From Anaeromyces robustus (lineage: Eukaryota > Neocallimastigomycota > Neocallimastigomycetes > Neocallimastigales > Neocallimastigaceae), in the NCBI GenBank assembly GCA_002104895.1, contig MCFG01000265.1, positions 32,501 to 96,028 of the forward strand: a stretch of 63,528 nt of DNA, in the 5' to 3' direction. The position numbers were made by a program, and so were the translations under genes. Shown one piece after another: positions 27,179-43,195 of the stretch. Positions within the stretch are counted from its first letter, which is position 1, and every line of letters starts with the position of its first letter. The notes beneath the pieces are model-generated. The model was not told where the DNA came from. It saw nothing but the letters and a program-made list of their open reading frames with translations, and made no database searches.

Positions 27179-30100
27179 ATATTTTTTGTTATTTATTACC
27201 TTTTGGAATATCGGTTTGGAATTCCATCATATCAATATTTTGAGTAAATAAATATTTTAATAAATCTTTTTCATTTAAGAAACTAATAAATTTATGTACA
27301 TCAGTTTTTTCTAATTCTCTTTTATATATTGGATAGTATTTTTCTTTAACAATTTCATTGAATTTTTTGGCATTCTTTAAATTCAAATTCAAATTCAAAT
27401 TCAAATTTAAATTAAATTATAATAATAATGATAATAAAAAATATTAAATAAAATTAATATATATTTATATAAATATATGATATTTATAATATTAGGTATA
27501 GAAAAAAATATATAAAAAAAAAAAAAAAAATAAGCTATTAATTAATTAATAAGTTTTTTTATTTATTATTTTATTAATATTTACGTTAATATAATTTTCT
27601 GTATCATAAGCTAAAGATTCAAGATCAGATAAAGATGGTAAATTTGAACTTTCATTATAATCATCACCTAATAATACAGCTATTTTTAAGTTTTTATCTT
27701 CCATTGCTTTCTTTATCTTTTTGGATATACCACGAGTTGAAACGTCACCATCTAAAACATTTATACGTTCCTTTAATGGAATTTGTAAATGTTTTCCTAT
27801 ATTGATATTTAATTATATTATATTTATTAATATTAATTTATCAAAATTAGTTTTTTTTTTTATTAATATATAAAAATATATTTATTATTATTTTTGTTGT
27901 TATTTAATTCTAATATAAATATTATTTATTATTAGAATTAATTTATTATTAATTATTTATTTTATATTTACTCATTAATGGATGTTGATAATATTCAACT
28001 GGTGTATCTTTTACGGTTGTTGAAAATGTATCAAAGAATTGTGGATCGGTTTTCATTATATGTTCTTTTATTTTATTATAAATTTCTTTTGAACGGGCAG
28101 CTAATTTATTAATTAATAATATAATTATATAAAAGAAAAATAATTTTAAAAAAAATATTTTTAATATATAAATATAATTATAAAAGATGATTTATTATAA
28201 ATATTTATATAAATATATATATATATATATTTTTTTTTAACTTGAAATCAATCAAAGTTAATTAAATTTTATATAATATTAATTATGAATTTTTTTTTTT
28301 TTTTTTTTTATAAAATATTTACAACTTTGTTGGGATAAAACATGTAAACAGCACCATCCATATTTATTTTCTTTTCTTGGATCAGCACCATAATTTAATA
28401 ATGTTTCAACAATAGCTGGTAAATATTCGCTATCATGCCAGCAAGAGGATAATAATGGAGTAGATCCTGAGAAGTCAACACAATCAACATATTCTTCTAA
28501 ACCAACTTTTTTAGCTTTATCTAATAAAATTTTAATAGTATCAATAGGATTATTTATAATAGATTGACAAGCATGATGAAGAGCAGTTGAACCATCATTA
28601 TCACGATAAAGTATATTTTGTACAAGATCTTTATCTCTTAATAATAATTCAACAATATCGTTTTGAGCTTTTGAAGCAGCTGAAATTAATGGAGTAAAAC
28701 CAAACATAGTTGGAGTTAAAATATCTATATTTGGTTGCTCAAGTAAATATTTTATTATATCAACATGACCTCTCATAATGGCAGAAGTTAATGGGGTTGA
28801 ACCATCTCTACTAGTTATATTAATATCTAATATATGGATAAATATAAAATGTAAAGGTAAATATATCAATAAATGATGATAAATGATAAACTAATAAAAT
28901 AAACCAAAACAAAATAAAATAATTTTATTATATTTTTTTTTTTTCAAATTATTTTAGATATCACAATTTAATAGATAATATTCTAATTTTTTATATTATA
29001 ATATATATATATTATCATTTTATTATTTTAAAAATTATAAATATTAATTACCTGAACCAGCTTCGACTAATAATTTAGTTGATTCCAAATCACCCATGAT
29101 TGTAGATTCATGTAAAGCTGAACATTTAGATTTATTTAACATAAATATTGGATCATCATCCCATAATTCAGCAGCTGGTTTTTGACGAGCATCCAATATA
29201 AGTTTAACAATTTCTGGATTATTATTATGGGCTGCATAATGAAGTGGAGTACGACCATCAATTACTGGAATAGATGGATCAGCATCATGCTTTATTCAAT
29301 TGAAATTATCATTATTATAGTTTTATTTATTTTATATATATATATATTATAATAAATTTATAATTTTTATAAACAAATATAAATAAAAATTATAAGTATA
29401 TTACATATTACATATTACATATTATTATTATTATTATTATTATTCTATTTTTTTTTTTTTTTTTTTTTTTTTTTGCTTAAATATTATGACTTACATTTAA
29501 TAATAATTCAACAATATCACTATAACCATTACATGAAGCCATTAATAATGCGGTACAACCTTTTGAATCTATTTTTATGTATTAAATATATTATTTGTTT
29601 GAATATTATAGTTTAATATAATAAATATATATATATATATTTGTATAATTATTTTATAATATATAACATATAATTTATATATAATTTATATATATATATA
29701 TTATCTTTTTTACCTTTTTCATTTATAACACTTTTTACTCCAAGACTAAGAATTAATTGAGCACAATCTAAGTGACCTTTGGAAGCAGCAATATGTAATG
29801 GAGTCCATTTGGCTTCATAAGTTTTACCTTTAATTAAAGTTTCAATATATTCAGGTTCTAATTGAAATAATAATTTTAAAGTATCAATGTAACCTTTATG
29901 TGTACAAAGATGCATGGCGTTGCAACCTTCATCATTTTTTTCTAATACCGTTGAAGCATAATTTAATGTGGTAAGATTTGATAGAATATAATCAACTAAA
30001 TGGGCATGGCCATAGCTATTATTGTTAACATATAAATTATAAATTTTTTAATGATAACGATTATATAAAAAAAATATAAAATATAGAAAAGGGATATTAA

Positions 30101-30643
30101 ATTTAAGTTTTATTTTTTTTATTTTTTTTTTAAAAAAGAAATTATTAAAATAATAATTAATATTATAAAATAAAACCTTAAAAACAATCTTTTAAACTAA
30201 ATAGAATATGAATATGCAAATAATTTTTTAACTTACCGACAAGCATATAAGAATGGTGTATTACCATTTTCATCTTTAAATTTAATTTTTGGATATTGAA
30301 CCTTTTTAGCAAGAATTTCATACTCTCTAACATTAACACCGAGTGCTGAATCTTTTAATAAAGTACTTTTATATATGTGTAAATGTAAATATATATAGAA
30401 GAAAGTATTAATAGAAAAAGAATTATATAATAAATGAATATATTTTTTTTGAATATATTATTAATAATGGTACAATAATTAATTATAATTATTGCATTAA
30501 TAATTAAATTCATACATTAAATTATCCTTTCTTTCTTTAGCTCTTTTTTCTTGTATTTTTTTATAAGCTACATATGAGATAATTACACTTGCTGAAATTG
30601 CAGATGTTGCTGCAATAATTTTTCTTCTATCATTTGTGGCCAT
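26259..30643 (-). CDS. Membrane-anchored ankyrin-repeat protein with degenerate sirtuin (Sir2-like) domain
   Basis: Twelve exons in coding order: 30643-30516, 30365-30237, 30015-29714, 29568-29495, 29289-29052, 28826-28323, 28100-27972, 27796-27585, 27374-27200, 27032-26839, 26727-26661, 26533-26259; 808 aa. Residues ~8-26 (AATSAISASVIISYVAY) form a hydrophobic segment followed by Lys/Arg, probably an N-terminal anchor in ER or mitochondrial outer membrane. Ankyrin repeats fill ~60-455 (DGRTPLHYAAHNNNPEIVKL, DGSTPLTSAIMRGHVDIIKY, WTPLHIAASKGHLDCAQLIL). Residues ~520-808 follow the sirtuin fold: TQNID (616-620), a zinc ribbon C646/C649/C674/C677, LLIIIGLKNETYPFDQLIS, RLLIN, and a terminal RDVVMIGDINKNIDILL. 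But GAGISxxxGIPDFR is replaced by GDDYNESSNLPSLSD (545-559), GTS by GLK, and the catalytic His by Tyr637 (SYGSF). It is therefore probably a non-catalytic sirtuin scaffold. Every junction keeps frame. Confidence 0.87.
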
Positions 30644-31924
30644 TTTATTTGTAGTATGTTATGGTTTATGAATTTTATATTTGTTTGTTATTACTTTTAT
30701 TATTATTTATTATTATATTCATTATTATCATGTACATTGAAAATATATAAAAATAAAAGTTTTATGATTAGTGACAAATAATATTTAAAAATAAAAAAAA
30801 TTTAAAATAAACAATTTAAATATTATTTGTATAAAATGATAATATTTATATTGAATAATATCTTTATTATAGTTAATTTAATAATAATATTATCAAATTA
30901 ACTTTTACTTTATATATATATATAAATGAATTTATCTTATTTTAATTATTTTGTTCTAGGCATATTATTAAATTAATTATTGTGTTATTTTTTTTAACAT
31001 TTTAAAGTAAAATACTACTACTTCAATTGATTTATTCAAATAATTTTAAAGGAAAAACTTACATAAATAATTAACAAATACTTATTGCATGTTTAAGTGA
31101 ATAACAAAAAAAATCTTTATTATTAATTATTAATTAAAAATAACTAAAATTAATAATTATTTTAAAGTGTTATAGATTTTAATAAATTTTACAAAATAAC
31201 AAATCTATATATTGAAATTCCTTTAATATTATTTTTAATATGATAATAAAAGAAGAAAAAAAGAAAAATGAAATAAAAATAAATATTATTATAGTAAATA
31301 TTTAATATTTGAATTTATTTTATTCTTCTTTTTTCTTTATTTTACTATTATTATATATATTTTTTTTTATTTTCGTTTTTTGACCTTTAAGGAATATGAA
31401 TTTTTAATAATGTTTGTAAAGTAAAAAAAAATAAAAAAATAAAAAAATAAAAAAGTCAATTAAATATTATTATTTTTAATGTATAAAAAATGTATTAAAA
31501 TTTCCATTTACGTATTACTCGAAAATAAAATTCTACATGTGTCATAGAATAATAAATGGAGAAAAAAGAATTCAGAACTAATAATTATAATTTAAAAATA
31601 TATATAAATATTCATAATATTTTTGTAATAATGACATGATAATTCTTTTTATATAATAATAAATAATAATAATAAATATAATGGAAGAAATAAAATAAAT
31701 GGTACTTTATTTTTTTTTTGTTTTAAAAAGTAAAGTTAGTTTATATAAATAATTATATGAATAAAAAATTTTGTACTTATATAATTTTGAATTAGGAGTT
31801 ATAATTTAAGTTAGTATTATATATCTAATAAATCATATAATTTAATATTACTGATTAAATGTGCTAATGAATTGATTATAATAATTATTTTATTGTTAAT
31901 AATGTTTGTTTGTATGTTTTTCAT

Positions 31925-31955
<31 letters not shown>

Positions 31956-33188
31956 GATGATTATTATTATTTTTTAAATGTATTACTTTTATTAAATATT
32001 TTATATGTATGAAACCAAAAATGATAGATTAAATAAATTAATTCAATTTAATATGCATATAATATATTAGAATATATTAATAATATATTAAATTTAATTT
32101 TTTTTTCTTTATTTAAATTTTTTTTTATTTTTATTCATTAAATCAAATTTGAATTATAAAAAAAAAAATAAACTTTAGGTGATATACAAAATCTTTAAAT
32201 AATTGATGTTGTATATTCATATTTTATTTTATATATACTAATAATAAACAAATATGAATTATTTCAATTATATATATATGAATATATGGAACATTTGTTT
32301 AATTTATGAAAAACAACATTAAAATAACTAATATTTATTAAATATCAAAAAAAAAAGTTTAAACATTATTTGTGTTAATGTGTCTTGGTATTAGTTTTGA
32401 AATTATATATTTAATAGATTAATTTTATAGGATAAAAAATAAAATATTATATTTTTTTTTAATTTTTTGAAATTATATATATATTTATAATATAAAATAA
32501 AACATTAGAATATTATTAAAACAATTATTTGACATTATATATATATAATTTGTTATATAACAAATTATATGTATATAATGTCATATAAATAAATATAAAA
32601 AAAATAAAGGATAAAATGGTTGAAATAAAAAGATTAATGCTTATTTTACTAGTATCATAATTATTAATCTTTTATTTATTATTTACCATAATATTATTTT
32701 ATAATTATTAAAATTTATTAGGATAATTAATGTAATTAACTATTATTTTAGTATTTTAGTAAATAAATTATAAAAGTAAGAAAAAAAGTTACACAAGTAT
32801 TATTATTAAAAAATATTGTTAGTAATAATAATTATATTATAGTTTTATTTTGTTTATATGTGGCTATTTATAATATAATGTTATTGATTTCAATATTTCA
32901 TATTAATTATTTTTTGAAAATTTAAATTCTTTTATGGCGTATTATTATGAATTATAAAAATACTTAAATTCTAGTTAAATTTTACTATAAAATAAAATTA
33001 CTATTTTCCTTTGATTTTTTGATTATTAACTTTGATAAATAAAAAAAATTTTTATTATTTTTTTTTCTATTTTTTTATATTGAAATTTCAATTTTATAAT
33101 TTAAAATTATAATTTGAAATATAAAATTATAAAATTAAAATTATTTATATTTTTTTGTTTGATTTTTTTTTTTCACAAGACAAAAAAA
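30644..33188. other. 2.5-kb intergenic region between divergent genes
   Basis: A/T-rich; holds a 54-bp palindrome at 32530-32583 (listed) and a T32 tract near 31928. No coding exon or RNA gene recognised. Confidence 0.65.
32530..32583. repeat. 54-bp palindrome (potential cruciform or hairpin)
   Basis: The arms run inward from TGACATTATATATATATAAT on the left and its complement ending ATGTATATAATGTCA on the right. They meet at the perfect palindrome TTGTTATATAACAA, with one mismatched pair in the arms. Too long to be trivial TA sequence because the TGACATT ends and TTTGTT centre are specific. Confidence 0.75.
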
Positions 33189-35531
33189 ATGGAAAATAAA
33201 AATAATGAAGAATATGCTATTGAAGTTAATAATTTAAATTTTGGATATGGTGATAAAAATATATTAGAAAATGTAACATTAAAACTAAAACCCGGTTCTC
33301 GTTGTCTTCTTGTTGGTGCTAATGGAATAGGTAATATATATAAATGAAAAAAAAAAATAATTGAAATCTTGAAAGAAATAGAAAAAAAAAAAAAAAACTA
33401 TAAATCATTAATCAGAAATTCCTTTATATATTTATATATATATATATGATATATAAATGTTTTTATATATATAAAGGAAAATCAACATTATTAAGAATTT
33501 TAGCAGGAAAAAGACTTACAAAGAATAATGTCAAAGTATTAGGAGAAGATCCATTTAATTCTGTTAATTCACAAGTAATTTATATATAATTTTATAATAT
33601 ATAAATTTTGAAATTTGAAAAATTTATACATTTCCAATTCAAATTTCTATGATTTTAAAATCTCATTTCTTTCAAATTAAATATATATAATAATAATTTT
33701 AAATTAAAGGATATAACATATTTGGGTAATTATTTGAAAAATTTATCGTACCAACACTTTATTTTTTTTTTTTATAGTAAAGCATATCTAATATTTCATT
33801 AATACGTAATATATATATATATATATTTTAAAAAAAAAAGGTACTGAATGGGCTACGAATCCTATTGTAAGAAGAGATATTCTTGTTTCAGATTTAATAA
33901 AGTAACAAATAAAAATCAATATTTTTTTTTTTTTTTTTACAATGTATTAAGAAAAAGTATTATAGTATTTTAGTATATTTATCCATATGTATTTTTAAAA
34001 TTCACTAAATATGTAAATTTCTTTTTTATCTTTTTTTTTTTTTTTTTAAACAAATATAATAAAAATAGAACCACTAATAAAGATAAATATCCTGAACGTT
34101 GTGAAAAGCTTTTAAGAGTAATATAGTATTTTATTATTTATTTATTATTATTATTATTATTATATATTTATAGTTTTCAATAAAAATATTTAATTATTAA
34201 TTGAATAAATATATATTTTTTCTTTTTCTTTCTTCTTTTATTAAAATAGTTAATGAATGGTAAGTTTTATTTAATATATATATATATATATATTAAATAT
34301 AATATTAAAGTTTTAAATATTGTAATTATTAATATATTTCATGTTTAAATTTTATATTTATTATATTATTATTATTATATAATATTATTATTATTTTTAT
34401 TATTTATATATTTGTTAAATATTTATTATAATTATTTCTTTTTATTATATATATTTATGTAATATGTTTATTAAAGTTAATCTTAATTGGAGGTTACATA
34501 ATGTCAGTGATGGTGAACGTCGTCGTGTTCAAATTGTTTTAGGTTTAATTAATCCATTTAAAGTTCTTCTTCTCGATGAAGTTAGTAGTATTTAAAGTTA
34601 TGAAAAAAAAAAAATTTTTTTTAATAATATTATTTAATAATATTTTATTATTAAAATAAAAATGAAATAATAATATAAATATAATAAGGTTACTGTTGAT
34701 TTAGATGTTTTAGTAAGATCTTCTTTAATACAGTTTTTAAAAGAAGAATCTGAAACTAGAAATGTAACTATAGTATATGCAACCCATATTTTTGATGGTA
34801 TTGGTGACTGGCCGACTCATGTAAATATATATAAATAAATATTATATATTTTATTAACAATAACAACAACAATAATAATATAATGATGTTTAAATATCAA
34901 AAGAATTAATATTTGAAATTAAAATATATTTAAAAATTGGAATTTAATTAATTTTTAATATATATATATATTTTTTTCTTTTAATTTTTGAAATTAAAAC
35001 AAATCGAATAAAATTAATGAATAAATAAATAAATGAATAAATAAATAAATAAATAAAAAAAAAAAAAAAAAAAAAAGATTGCTCATTTAGCTGAAAAACA
35101 TATCAAAGATTTCTATACTATAGAAGAAGTAATGAATTTACCAGAAATAAAAAATGAAAAAATTCATATATTTAATTCATTGTTATTAACCATTGTAGAA
35201 AAATGGTTAAGAGAAGATTATCAAAATCAATTAAAAATGAAAAATGATAATGAAAAAGAATCTCTAACCAATTGGGATAAATTAGCTGATATGAAACAAT
35301 ATGGTGATAAGGTAAAATAATTATAATATTAATAGTAGTAATGATAATAAAAAAAAAAGATATAATAAATTATATCTTTTTTTTTTTTTTTTTTTTTCTT
35401 AAATATATATAATCAAAATTTAACTAATTTTTTAATTATTTATTTATATTTATATATATTATTAATAGTATTATAATTATTGGTATAATATATATGATGA
35501 ACATCCAAAGAGTGATGCAAGAATAAATTAA
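33189..35531 (+). CDS. CAF16-like ABC ATPase (soluble, ABCI type)
   Basis: Yeast Caf16 is a soluble ABC ATPase associated with CCR4-NOT and Mediator; plants have related ABCI proteins. Ten exons: 33189-33330, 33477-33574, 33710-33725, 33841-33901, 34070-34118, 34250-34259, 34477-34580, 34689-34820, 35078-35311, 35469-35531; 302 aa (yeast 289). Walker A is GANGIGKST (43-51), split by intron 1. The signature is VSDGERRR (135-142). Walker B is LLLDE (156-160), then VTVDLDVL as in Caf16. The switch His lies in ATHIFDGI. There is no membrane domain. Exons 3 and 6 are micro-exons of 16 and 10 nt, needed for frame and family sequence (TYLGTEW; LMNVN). I start at 33189 (MENKNNEE); an in-frame ATG at 33114 would add a hydrophobic leader not seen in the family. 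The exon 7 donor is GTTAGT. Confidence 0.92.
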
Positions 35532-36771
35532 GAAAGAATTCTTATTAAAAACTAAAAAAAAAAAGATATAATTTTATTAAATATATTAATTCTTAGAAAA
35601 AAAATTTATTATTAATAATAAAAAAAAGTAAAAAATATTTATTAAAATAATTATAAACTTATATATAAAGTTTATAATATAAAATAATTAAGTAAAAAAT
35701 AATTCATAAATTGATTATTGATTAGATTTCATATATATTGTATTTAACACTAGATAGATTTATTATTAAAATAGAAAAAAGTTTTATAGAATCATTTAAA
35801 TATTTAAATTATAAAAATCAAAAAAGAATAATAAATGATTATAATAAAATAATAATTAAAAAAATGATCATATATTATAAAAATAATAATTTAAAGATTA
35901 AAAAAAAAAAAAAAGTATTTATTATTAAGATAATAAATATTATTATAAAAATTAATAAATATAAATAAAATAAAAAAAAAATTAAAAATAAATATATAAT
36001 AAATATTTATAAAAAAAAATTCATTTTATAATGTTATGTCATTATTATTTTTGACATGAATAATTCATGTTGTACCATTAATCCATTAATAAGGAAAATT
36101 TATTTTATGATTAATTTTCTTTTAAAAAAAAATTTTTTTTTATTTTAAACTTTTTTTCTTTTTTTTTTACTTTTCTAATTAACTCTAAAATCATAAAATA
36201 ATTTTAATAAATAATAAAAATATATATTATAATATATAATTTTCCTTTAATTTGAAAAAGAATTTCAATTATTATTATTATTATATATACATAGTTAAAA
36301 AATAATTAAAATAAATAATTTATATATTCTTTTTTACTTTGTAGTTGTAAAAAATTTTTGATTAAAAAAAAATTTTTTTTTTTCTTTCTTTTTAATTAAT
36401 TTTAATATACTTCGGAATTAATTGAAGAATTTTTTGTAATTATATAATGGAAATAAGAAAGAAAAAAAAAAAAAAAAAGGCAAAAAGAAAGGATAAAATT
36501 GAAATTATATTGGTGTCATATAAATAATATTTATAATTTTTAATAATTTTTCAATTATAATAAAAATCATTATATATATTAAAATAGAAGTTTTTACATG
36601 TTTATTTTGTCCAATTATTGATTACATATCAATCTTTCATTTATTTATTGTTTAATTTTATAAAAAAATTTTTTTCTTTTTTACCATTACATAATTAATA
36701 TATTATAACAATTTTAATATATATAAAAATAAAATTAAAAATAAAAATAAAATAAATATAAATTATAAAAT
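35532..36771. other. 1.2-kb intergenic region
   Basis: A/T homopolymers. A 76-codon frame at 35738-35968 is almost only Lys, Ile, Asn, Tyr and Phe, as expected for random AT-rich sequence. No gene recognised. Confidence 0.65.
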
Positions 36772-40670
<3,899 letters not shown>

Positions 40671-42653
40671 TAATAGAAAATAAATACAAAAAAAAATTTA
40701 TAGAGAAAGAAACAAATATTTAAGTAGAGTTAATAAAAACAAAAATAAATTTTATATAAAAGGAAAATAAAAGTTTTTTTTTTTTTTTCATCATAACCAA
40801 TTTAATATCAATAACAGTAAAAAAAAAAAATTAAAACATAATTTTATATAATGTGATAAAAATTTGAAAAAAAAAAAAAAAAATAAAATAAAATAAAATT
40901 TTAATCATGAATAAAATTATTTCACGCATTTATTGCATTATATTTATATTTATAGTTATATTTATTTTTATTTTTTTTTTTATTTTTTTTTTTTGAAATT
41001 TCATTATGTCTAAATAACTATTAATTTTTCTTTTTATTATATATTTAATGAGTACAAATTTTTTTTATAATTATATAAAACACAATATTAAAATAAAAGA
41101 GAAATATAAAGTACCGAATAAAAAAGGAAAACAAATTAATATGTCTAAATAATTAAAGTATTTAATATATTATTATATATTTGAATTGATGTATTATAAG
41201 ATTATTCATTATTTAAAATATTTAATTATAATGGAAAACTTTTTTTTTTATTATAAAATTTTTAATTAATAAATAAATAAATAAATGAATAAATAAATAA
41301 ATAAATAAAAATAAATAAATAAATAAATGATTGAATAATATATAAATAAATAAACTCTATTTAAATAGATAATAATATATTTTAATAAATAAATAAATAA
41401 AGTATAAATAAAATATAAATAAGAAATAATTATAACTTTATATTTTAATTATGATTCCTATAGTATAAGTTATATTTATAATAATAATTATTATAATTAT
41501 TATTAATTGTTTTTTTTTTTTTAAAAAAAATTTTTTTTTTTTTCGTCCTGAACTTTTTACTCATAGTTTATTAAGATTTATTTCTAATTAAATCGATTAA
41601 AATAATTATAAAAAAAATTACAGTTAATATAGAATAAACAAACATATTTTTTTTTATTGCATATAAGATTATTTCTCATACATATATATTCAAATCATAT
41701 ATATATATTTTTTATTTTTATAAGATAGTGGATTTATTATTATTTTATATTATAATCATTATTCATAATCATAGTTAATATAATTATATAATAATTATAA
41801 TTATAATTGTTATTATTTAATATTTATTTATTACTATTTATATATTAAATTTTGTATTAAGGTTTTTTAATTTTCTATTATCCTTTTTATCCTATTTGTT
41901 TTAAATATAATATTATAATTATTATATAATAAATAATAAAATAATAAATAATAGTTAATAATAACAAATAATAACAAATAATAATAAATAATATAATAAT
42001 AATATATAATAATTATAAATTATAATAATATTTATTATAAGATAATCACATTATTATTTATTATTTATTATTATTATTATTTTTTATTATTATTCATTAT
42101 TATGATTAAATGCATTTTAATAATAATACTATCATTTGGACGATTATTATTTGCTGTTTGCTATTTTTTGGTTCTTTTTTTTTTTTTGTTTTACTTATGA
42201 TGATATATTTTGTGATAACAGTTATTTGCATTATTAATTAATATTAATTAAATAGTATTACATAAATTATTATATATTTATTTATTATTATAATTATTAT
42301 AATTATTATAATTATTATTATAATTATTATTATTATTATAAAAAAAAAAAACATATATATATTAATTAATTTATAATAATTATATATATTATTAATAATT
42401 ATATTATTAATATATGTTATTTAACGATTATTTGACGATTAATAAGTATCATGTCATTATTTATAAGAATGATTATTTGATGAAATTTTATAATAATAAT
42501 AATAATAATAATAATAATTATAATAATTATAATAATATTTAATAATATTTAATAATAATAATAATAATAGTAAATATAGTTATTTAAAGTTAAATTTTCA
42601 AAAAAAATTACATAAACTATATGTAATTTTTTTATTTGATGAATATAAATAAA
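40671..42653. other. Intergenic region left of the SINE
   Basis: 2 kb of A/T low complexity with AAAT runs (~41265-41340) and TAA/ATT runs (~41930-42000, 42490-42570). No exon seen. Confidence 0.65.
42636..42653. repeat. SINE target-site duplication, left copy
   Basis: TTGATGAATATAAATAAA, identical to 43178-43195 on the other side of the GC-rich element. Confidence 0.85.
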
Positions 42654-43177
42654 TAAATAATAATGTAGACTCACATTAATGGGACCCATCTCCATTATGT
42701 GACCTACACAGCTGTGCAATACCATGTAGGTGTGAAGGGAATTCCGTAACGGATACCACTGCTCTGCTGCTGTCGTATTCACTGCTGGGACATTAAGATT
42801 AGCCCTAACATTCCTATAGCGTCTCCTTATACCACGAGCTTCAGAATAGGCCCGCTTGTCTCTCCAACAGTGATACTTTAAGACAGGCAGAATTTTGTCA
42901 TCGCCTAATTCTTATAGAATTAACCGAAGACTCCCTTCCCAGTCATTGGTGATCATTTGTAGTACCTGTGTTGGGTAGAATAAATACCATGAGGGAAAGC
43001 CTTTTGAATATCACGGTGGTTGCATGATATCCCTAGGATAGAAACCTCAAAACTACTTATACAGCCTTTGAATTACCCCTCGTACGTAGACCTGCACCTG
43101 GTCTTGAACCCGCACCAAACGATACCTCCATCGACCCGCTAAACGCGCTACCCAACTGGGACTGGGTCAAGTCCCTA
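42654..43177 (-). mobile_element. tRNA-derived SINE, about 524 bp
   Basis: This is the only GC-rich block in the window (roughly 45-50 % GC by eye, against under 20 % around it). On the minus strand it opens with a tRNA-like head. An A-box-like AGTCCCAGTTGG lies at 43163-43152, and a B box GGTTCAAGACC, matching GWTCRANNC, at 43110-43100, 41 bp apart, as in an internal RNA polymerase III promoter. A ~400-bp tRNA-unrelated body follows, ending in an ATT/ATTT-rich tail. The element is bounded by an 18-bp direct repeat, TTGATGAATATAAATAAA, at 42636-42653 and 43178-43195, the target-site duplication of LINE-type retrotransposition. The exact duplication suggests recent insertion. It lies between the Asn-rich membrane protein and the zinc transporter, in no exon. 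The partner LINE is not in the window. Confidence 0.85.
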
Positions 43178-43195
43178 TTGATGAATATAAATAAA
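43178..43195. repeat. SINE target-site duplication, right copy
   Basis: Exact 18-bp copy of 42636-42653, abutting the tRNA-like head of the SINE. Confidence 0.85.

Noticed and set aside
33114-33188. Upstream in-frame ATG giving the ABC protein a hydrophobic leader
   Set aside because: Caf16-type proteins are soluble and begin shortly before the first strand; the extra sequence is AT-rich 5' UTR-like.
35738-35968. 76-codon Lys/Ile-rich frame after the CAF16-like gene
   Set aside because: Composition is that of random AT-rich DNA, with no splice-linked partner or family match.
42549-42782. 77-codon minus-strand frame as a host gene
   Set aside because: It begins at GTG inside the SINE and ends in A/T tail sequence; treated as part of the mobile element.
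43081-43170. A functional tRNA gene on the minus strand
   Set aside because: A- and B-box-like words are present, but no acceptor stem pairing or clear anticodon arm was found, and the block is part of a longer element with target duplications.
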